A stretch of 8,627 bases of DNA from Thermoanaerobaculia bacterium. Its GTDB lineage: Bacteria > Acidobacteriota > Thermoanaerobaculia > Multivoradales > UBA5704. Of the stretch, positions 5,322 to 8,627 are shown piece after piece. The stretch lies in assembly GCA_025937035.1 (NCBI GenBank), contig JAICSG010000130.1:1-8627 (forward strand), written 5' to 3'. The position numbers and the translations under genes are program-made. Below the pieces are notes generated by a model that saw nothing but the letters and a program-made list of their open reading frames with translations, was not told the DNA's origin and made no database searches. The stretch's first letter is position 1. Every line of letters begins with the position of its first letter.

Positions 5322-7061
5322 ATGTCTGGTGAATTTGAGGTCAGCGGAACCAGTAACGAAGCGCTCTTCACGCTCAAGCTGCACCGTGGCGAGGGCATGT
5401 GCCTCCTCGCCATGAACTGGAAAGAGGGAACCCCGCCGAAGGATTTCGTCGGTTTTGCCATCGAGTACAAAGAGCCGAACGGCATCAAGTTTTTTGCCCT
5501 GAAAAATCGCTTGTGCTTTCCCGGGAGTGATGGCGGAGTCAATCCCAACCGGCTCTCCACCCGCCTTTCGCCGATCCAGAAGTTCCGCTGGGTGCATTTC
5601 CCGCGCAACGCGGAGCTTCCTGGAGAGTTCGTCTACCAGGTCACGCCGGTGTTCATGAACGACGCCGAGGAGCTGAGCTACGGCGAGCCCCAGACGGCTG
5701 CCATCGAGCTCCGGCGCGAGACCTATCCCGGCCAGCTCAACGTCACCTTCACGCGTGGCTTCGTCTCGTCTCAGGCGTTCGTGGACAACTACGGCGGCGA
5801 CGACGCGATCAAGACGCTCCTCCCGCCCAGCGCGGATGCCGGTTTGGATTTCGTGCCCACGCACCCCAAGGCTGAGGAGGCCCTGGCGTGGATGGGCTTC
5901 GAGGCGCGCAGCGCGATCCTGGAAGTCCTCGATCAGGCCATCGCCGATGAACAGGCCGAGGTCCGCGCGGTAGTCTACGACCTGAACGAGCCCGGCATCG
6001 TCTCGCGTCTGGAAAAGCTCGGCAAGCGGCTGAAGATCCTCATCGACGATGAGGGGGACCACGGGGAGGCGACGTCCGCGGAGACGGCGGCCGCGAAGCG
6101 GCTGGCCTTGTCCGCCGGAGCGGACCAAGTCAAGCGGCAGCACCTGGGCAGCCTCCAGCACAACAAGACGGTCGTGGTCGACGGCCCGCAGGTGCAGGCC
6201 GCCGTGTGCGGCTCCACCAACCACTCCTGGCGCGGCTTCTTCGTGCAGAACAACAACGCCATCATTCTGCGGACCTCAAGCGCGGTCAAGATCTTCCGGC
6301 AGGCGTTCGAGGACTACTGGGCGAACGACAACAACGTCGCCGACTATGCCAAGACCGGCTCCGCGGCCTGGAACGATCTCAAATTGGACGGCATCGACGC
6401 CCAGATCGGATTCTCGCCGCGGTCGAAGAAGAACGCAGTGCTGAAGGCCGTCGCCGACGACATCGCGACCACCGAGTCCAGCCTCTTCTTCTCGCTCGCC
6501 TTCCTCTACCAGACGCCGGGGGCGATCCGGAACGCCATCAAGAAGATCAAAGAGGACGACACCGTCTTCTCCTATGGCATCTCGGATCACGCGGTCAAGG
6601 ACATCAACGGCCAGACGGCCGAGGGCCTTGACCTGCAGAAACCCGACGGCAAGGTCACCTTGGTGGAGCCCGCAGCCCTGACAGGGAAGGTCCCCGAGCC
6701 GTTCAAGTCCGAGCCCACCGGCGGCGGCGGCACCCGGTTGCACCATAAATTCGTGGTCATCGACTTCGACAAGCCGACCGCGCGCGTCTACATGGGCTCC
6801 TACAACTTCTCATCGGCCGCGGACATCCAGAACGGAGAGAACCTGCTGCTCCTCCGCGACCGCCGGATCGCGGTCTCCTACGTCGTCGAGGCGATCCGCA
6901 TCTTCGATCACTACGAATTCCGGGTCGCCCAGCAGGAGGCGGCGAAAGCGAAGAAGACGCTCCAACTGGCCAAGCCTCCGCGCAAGCCTGGCGAGAAGCC
7001 CTGGTGGGACGAGGACTACACGAACGCCCGGAAGATCCGCGATCGCGAGCTCTTCGCCTGA
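5322..7061 (+). CDS. Phospholipase D superfamily protein with two HKD motifs
   Basis: This 579-residue protein has two complete HxK(x4)D catalytic motifs: H280-K282-D287 followed by GSTN (297-300), and H474-K476-D481 followed by GSYN (492-495). The two half-sites of PLD enzymes combine into one active centre that forms a phospho-histidine intermediate, so it should be catalytically competent. The family includes phospholipases, nucleases and phosphatidyl transferases, and the sequence does not say which applies. Residues 1-135 form a separate N-terminal domain, rich in apparent strands (GMCLLAMNWKEGTPPKDFVG, then a conserved-looking FVYQVTPVFM), possibly Ig-like; I cannot name it. The C-terminus is a Lys/Pro-rich linker and a charged tail ending KPWWDEDYTNARKIRDRELF. 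There is no signal peptide or membrane segment, so a cytoplasmic role such as nuclease is more likely than secreted lipase. It has its own promoter and Shine-Dalgarno site. It converges with the sensor kinase, 63 bases away. A defence role is conceivable but unsupported by neighbours. Confidence 0.92.
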   Translation: MSGEFEVSGTSNEALFTLKLHRGEGMCLLAMNWKEGTPPKDFVGFAIEYKEPNGIKFFALKNRLCFPGSDGGVNPNRLSTRLSPIQKFRWVHFPRNAELPGEFVYQVTPVFMNDAEELSYGEPQTAAIELRRETYPGQLNVTFTRGFVSSQAFVDNYGGDDAIKTLLPPSADAGLDFVPTHPKAEEALAWMGFEARSAILEVLDQAIADEQAEVRAVVYDLNEPGIVSRLEKLGKRLKILIDDEGDHGEATSAETAAAKRLALSAGADQVKRQHLGSLQHNKTVVVDGPQVQAAVCGSTNHSWRGFFVQNNNAIILRTSSAVKIFRQAFEDYWANDNNVADYAKTGSAAWNDLKLDGIDAQIGFSPRSKKNAVLKAVADDIATTESSLFFSLAFLYQTPGAIRNAIKKIKEDDTVFSYGISDHAVKDINGQTAEGLDLQKPDGKVTLVEPAALTGKVPEPFKSEPTGGGGTRLHHKFVVIDFDKPTARVYMGSYNFSSAADIQNGENLLLLRDRRIAVSYVVEAIRIFDHYEFRVAQQEAAKAKKTLQLAKPPRKPGEKPWWDEDYTNARKIRDRELFA

Positions 7062-7124
7062 ACGACGGACGACTTCAACACGGGGAGTGGCGGAGGGTGC
7101 TCGCTGCTTTTCGGCGGAGGCTCG

Positions 7125-8627
7125 CTATGCGCTCCGAGCGCGACCTTCGCCCCCGCCCGCGTACCGGGCCAGCTTCCGGAACAGCACGTCCGGATTGATC
7201 GGCTTGCCCACGAACTCCGTGAAGCCGGCGGCGTCGAGCTCGTGCTGGTGCCCCATGCGGGTGGAGGCCGAGATGGCGAAGACCGGCAGCCGCGCGAGCC
7301 TCTCGTCCGGAAGAGAGCGGATCTGGCGGGTCGCGGCGTACCCGTCGAGCTCCGGCATCCGCAGGTCCATCAGGACGAGATCGTAATCCCCGGTCCGGAC
7401 GCTCTCGACCGCCTGGTGGCCGGTCGTCACCACGTCGTGCTCAACGCCCCACCTCCGCAGCAGCCCGGTGAGGACGAATACGTTCACCTCGTTGTCGTCC
7501 GCCACCAGGACCCGCAGGCCCTTCAGCGTCTGCGGAGCGGTCTCCTCCAGCGTGGTCTCGGCCACGGTGGGCTCGGCCGTCTTCAGGCGCAGGCGGAAGG
7601 AGAACGCCGTCCCCCTCCCGAGCTCGCTCTCGACCTCCAGACGGCTGCCGTGGAGCTCGACCAGACGCTTGCTGATCGAGAGGCCCAGGCCCGTGCCGCC
7701 GTACTTCATGCCGATGTCGTAGCTCGCCTGCGTGTAGTCCTCGAAGATGTGCGCCAGCCGCTCCGGAGCGATGCCGATGCCGGTGTCCGCCACCCGGAGC
7801 TCGAACGAGACGGCGTCCGCTTCCAGCTCCAGGACCTGGAGCTCGACCGTTACCGCGCCCTGCGACGTGAACTTGAGGGCGTTCCCCAGCAGGTTCGTGA
7901 GCACCTGTCCGATCTTGACGGGGTCTCCCAGCAGGGCGTCCGGCAGGCGCTCGTCGATGCGCGTCTCCAGGGCCAGGCCCTTCTCCTCGGCCTTCCCATG
8001 GAGGCCGTGAGCCACCTGGTGGACCAGCTGCCGCAGGTCGAACGTCCTCTCCTCCAGGGAGATGTTGCCCGACTTGATCTTGCTGAAGTCGAGGACCTCG
8101 TTGACCAGGTGCAGCAGGTTCTCCGACGAGGAGCGGAGGATGCGGACGTACTTCTCCTGCTTCGGGGAGAGCTCCGAGGCGCCGAGCAGGTGCGCGACCC
8201 CCATGATGGCGTTGAGCGGCGTGCGGATCTCATGGCTGATCATGGAGATGAAGTCCGCCTTGGCCTTGTCCGCGCGCTCGGCCCTCTCCCGCTCGCGCCG
8301 GAGCTCGCGCTCGTACTCGCTGCGGTCAGCGGCGTTGAAGACCGTGGTGCGGGTCAGCAGCGGAGCTCCCGAGCCATCCTTCCGGAGCACCGAGTGGACG
8401 AGCACCGGCAGGCGGCCCCCGTCCGCGCGGGAGATCTCCAGCGAGATCTCGCGCACCTCCCCCTGCATACGCAGGAGCGGGGCGAAGTGCGTCTCGTGGA
8501 AGATCCTGCCGCCAGGGGTGAGCAGGTCCTGAAAGCGCCGGCGGCCGATCAAGTCCTCGCGCCGGTAGCCCGTCCAGTCGAGGAAGGTCTGGTTGACCTT
8601 GACCAGCAGCCCGTCCGGAAGCGAGGA
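7125..8627 (-). CDS. PAS-containing hybrid sensor histidine kinase, 5' end outside window
   Basis: The gene runs off the right edge; the frame is open to base 8627, so 500 C-terminal residues are visible (numbering from there). Order: a PAS fold (about 1-95, with NQTFLDWTGYRREDLIGRRR), a PAC-like part and short coiled coil (105-125), HisKA with phospho-acceptor H132 in SHEIRTPLNAIMG, HATPase_c with N-box NLLGNALKFT, G1 box VADTGIGIAPE and G2 box YGGTGLGLSISKRL, then a receiver domain (about 371-490). The receiver keeps the acidic pair in VADDNEVN, phospho-acceptor D421 in LMDLRMPELDG and K475 in GKPI. The enzyme should autophosphorylate on His and pass the phosphate to its own receiver; the next partner (an HPt protein or regulator) is not in view. 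The PAS ligand is unknown. No membrane segment appears in the visible part. TTG at 8552 could act as a start but would cut the PAS domain, so it is not the real one. Confidence 0.96.
   Translation of the reverse strand, partial: SSLPDGLLVKVNQTFLDWTGYRREDLIGRRRFQDLLTPGGRIFHETHFAPLLRMQGEVREISLEISRADGGRLPVLVHSVLRKDGSGAPLLTRTTVFNAADRSEYERELRRERERAERADKAKADFISMISHEIRTPLNAIMGVAHLLGASELSPKQEKYVRILRSSSENLLHLVNEVLDFSKIKSGNISLEERTFDLRQLVHQVAHGLHGKAEEKGLALETRIDERLPDALLGDPVKIGQVLTNLLGNALKFTSQGAVTVELQVLELEADAVSFELRVADTGIGIAPERLAHIFEDYTQASYDIGMKYGGTGLGLSISKRLVELHGSRLEVESELGRGTAFSFRLRLKTAEPTVAETTLEETAPQTLKGLRVLVADDNEVNVFVLTGLLRRWGVEHDVVTTGHQAVESVRTGDYDLVLMDLRMPELDGYAATRQIRSLPDERLARLPVFAISASTRMGHQHELDAAGFTEFVGKPINPDVLFRKLARYAGGGEGRARSA

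Noticed and set aside
5227..5415. 62-codon + strand frame starting ATG inside the PLD leader.
   Set aside because: No Shine-Dalgarno site, no recognisable protein features and overlap with the well-supported PLD start. It is kept only as a possible upstream frame in the leader finding.
7062..7124. Terminator between the convergent PLD and kinase genes.
   Set aside because: The 63-base gap shows only a short direct repeat (CGGAGG followed by CTCGCT). The 6-bp palindrome at 7129-7141 lies inside the kinase 3' end and has no T tract in either direction.
7125..8552. Complete kinase gene starting at the TTG at 8552.
   Set aside because: The frame continues to the window edge with a clear PAS sequence (NQTFLDWTGYRRED), so the true start lies outside.

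Overview
The window is bacterial, GC-rich (clearly above 60% across most genes) and tightly coding. Nothing in it fixes the taxon. Long antisense open frames, Pro/Ala/Arg-rich proteins and an endonuclease-type MutL next to RNase III would suit an Acidobacteriota-like or other high-GC environmental lineage; this is a low-confidence guess. There are five complete protein genes and one gene cut by the right edge. I see no tRNA, rRNA, CRISPR array or transposase gene.

Left part (1-2867): mutL (mismatch repair) and rnc (RNase III) lie 20 bases apart on the + strand. Both have a TAnnnT -10 hexamer placed so that transcription should begin at or next to the start codon, and neither has a Shine-Dalgarno sequence, so both look leaderless. 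Downstream of rnc come two tight GC hairpins and then a 137-bp inverted-repeat element (2731-2867). Its inner hairpins with T/A tracts form terminators facing both ways. It looks like a dispersed REP/BIME- or MITE-type element serving as the terminator of the rnc unit.

Middle (2930-5080): an AI-2E/PerM/TerF-type polytopic membrane protein is followed at once by eight head-to-tail copies of an imperfect 21-bp repeat (4164-4330) and then an AT-rich spacer. The spacer ends in a near-consensus sigma70-type promoter for a small, basic, coiled-coil protein of unknown function (4618-5016), which is closed by a strong rho-independent terminator.

Right part (5081-8627): a second near-consensus promoter drives a 579-residue phospholipase-D superfamily protein with two full HKD motifs and an unassigned N-terminal domain. 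It converges on a minus-strand hybrid sensor kinase (PAS - HisKA - HATPase - receiver) whose 5' end is outside the window.

The genes do not form one pathway. mutL and rnc are housekeeping. The small coiled-coil gene and the PLD gene each carry their own canonical promoter and Shine-Dalgarno site and sit in lower-GC DNA, so 4331-7061 reads as an accessory, possibly acquired, block. The most unusual items are the 21-bp array, the 137-bp double-terminator element, the leaderless signals and the PLD protein. No complete new multi-gene system can be demonstrated here.
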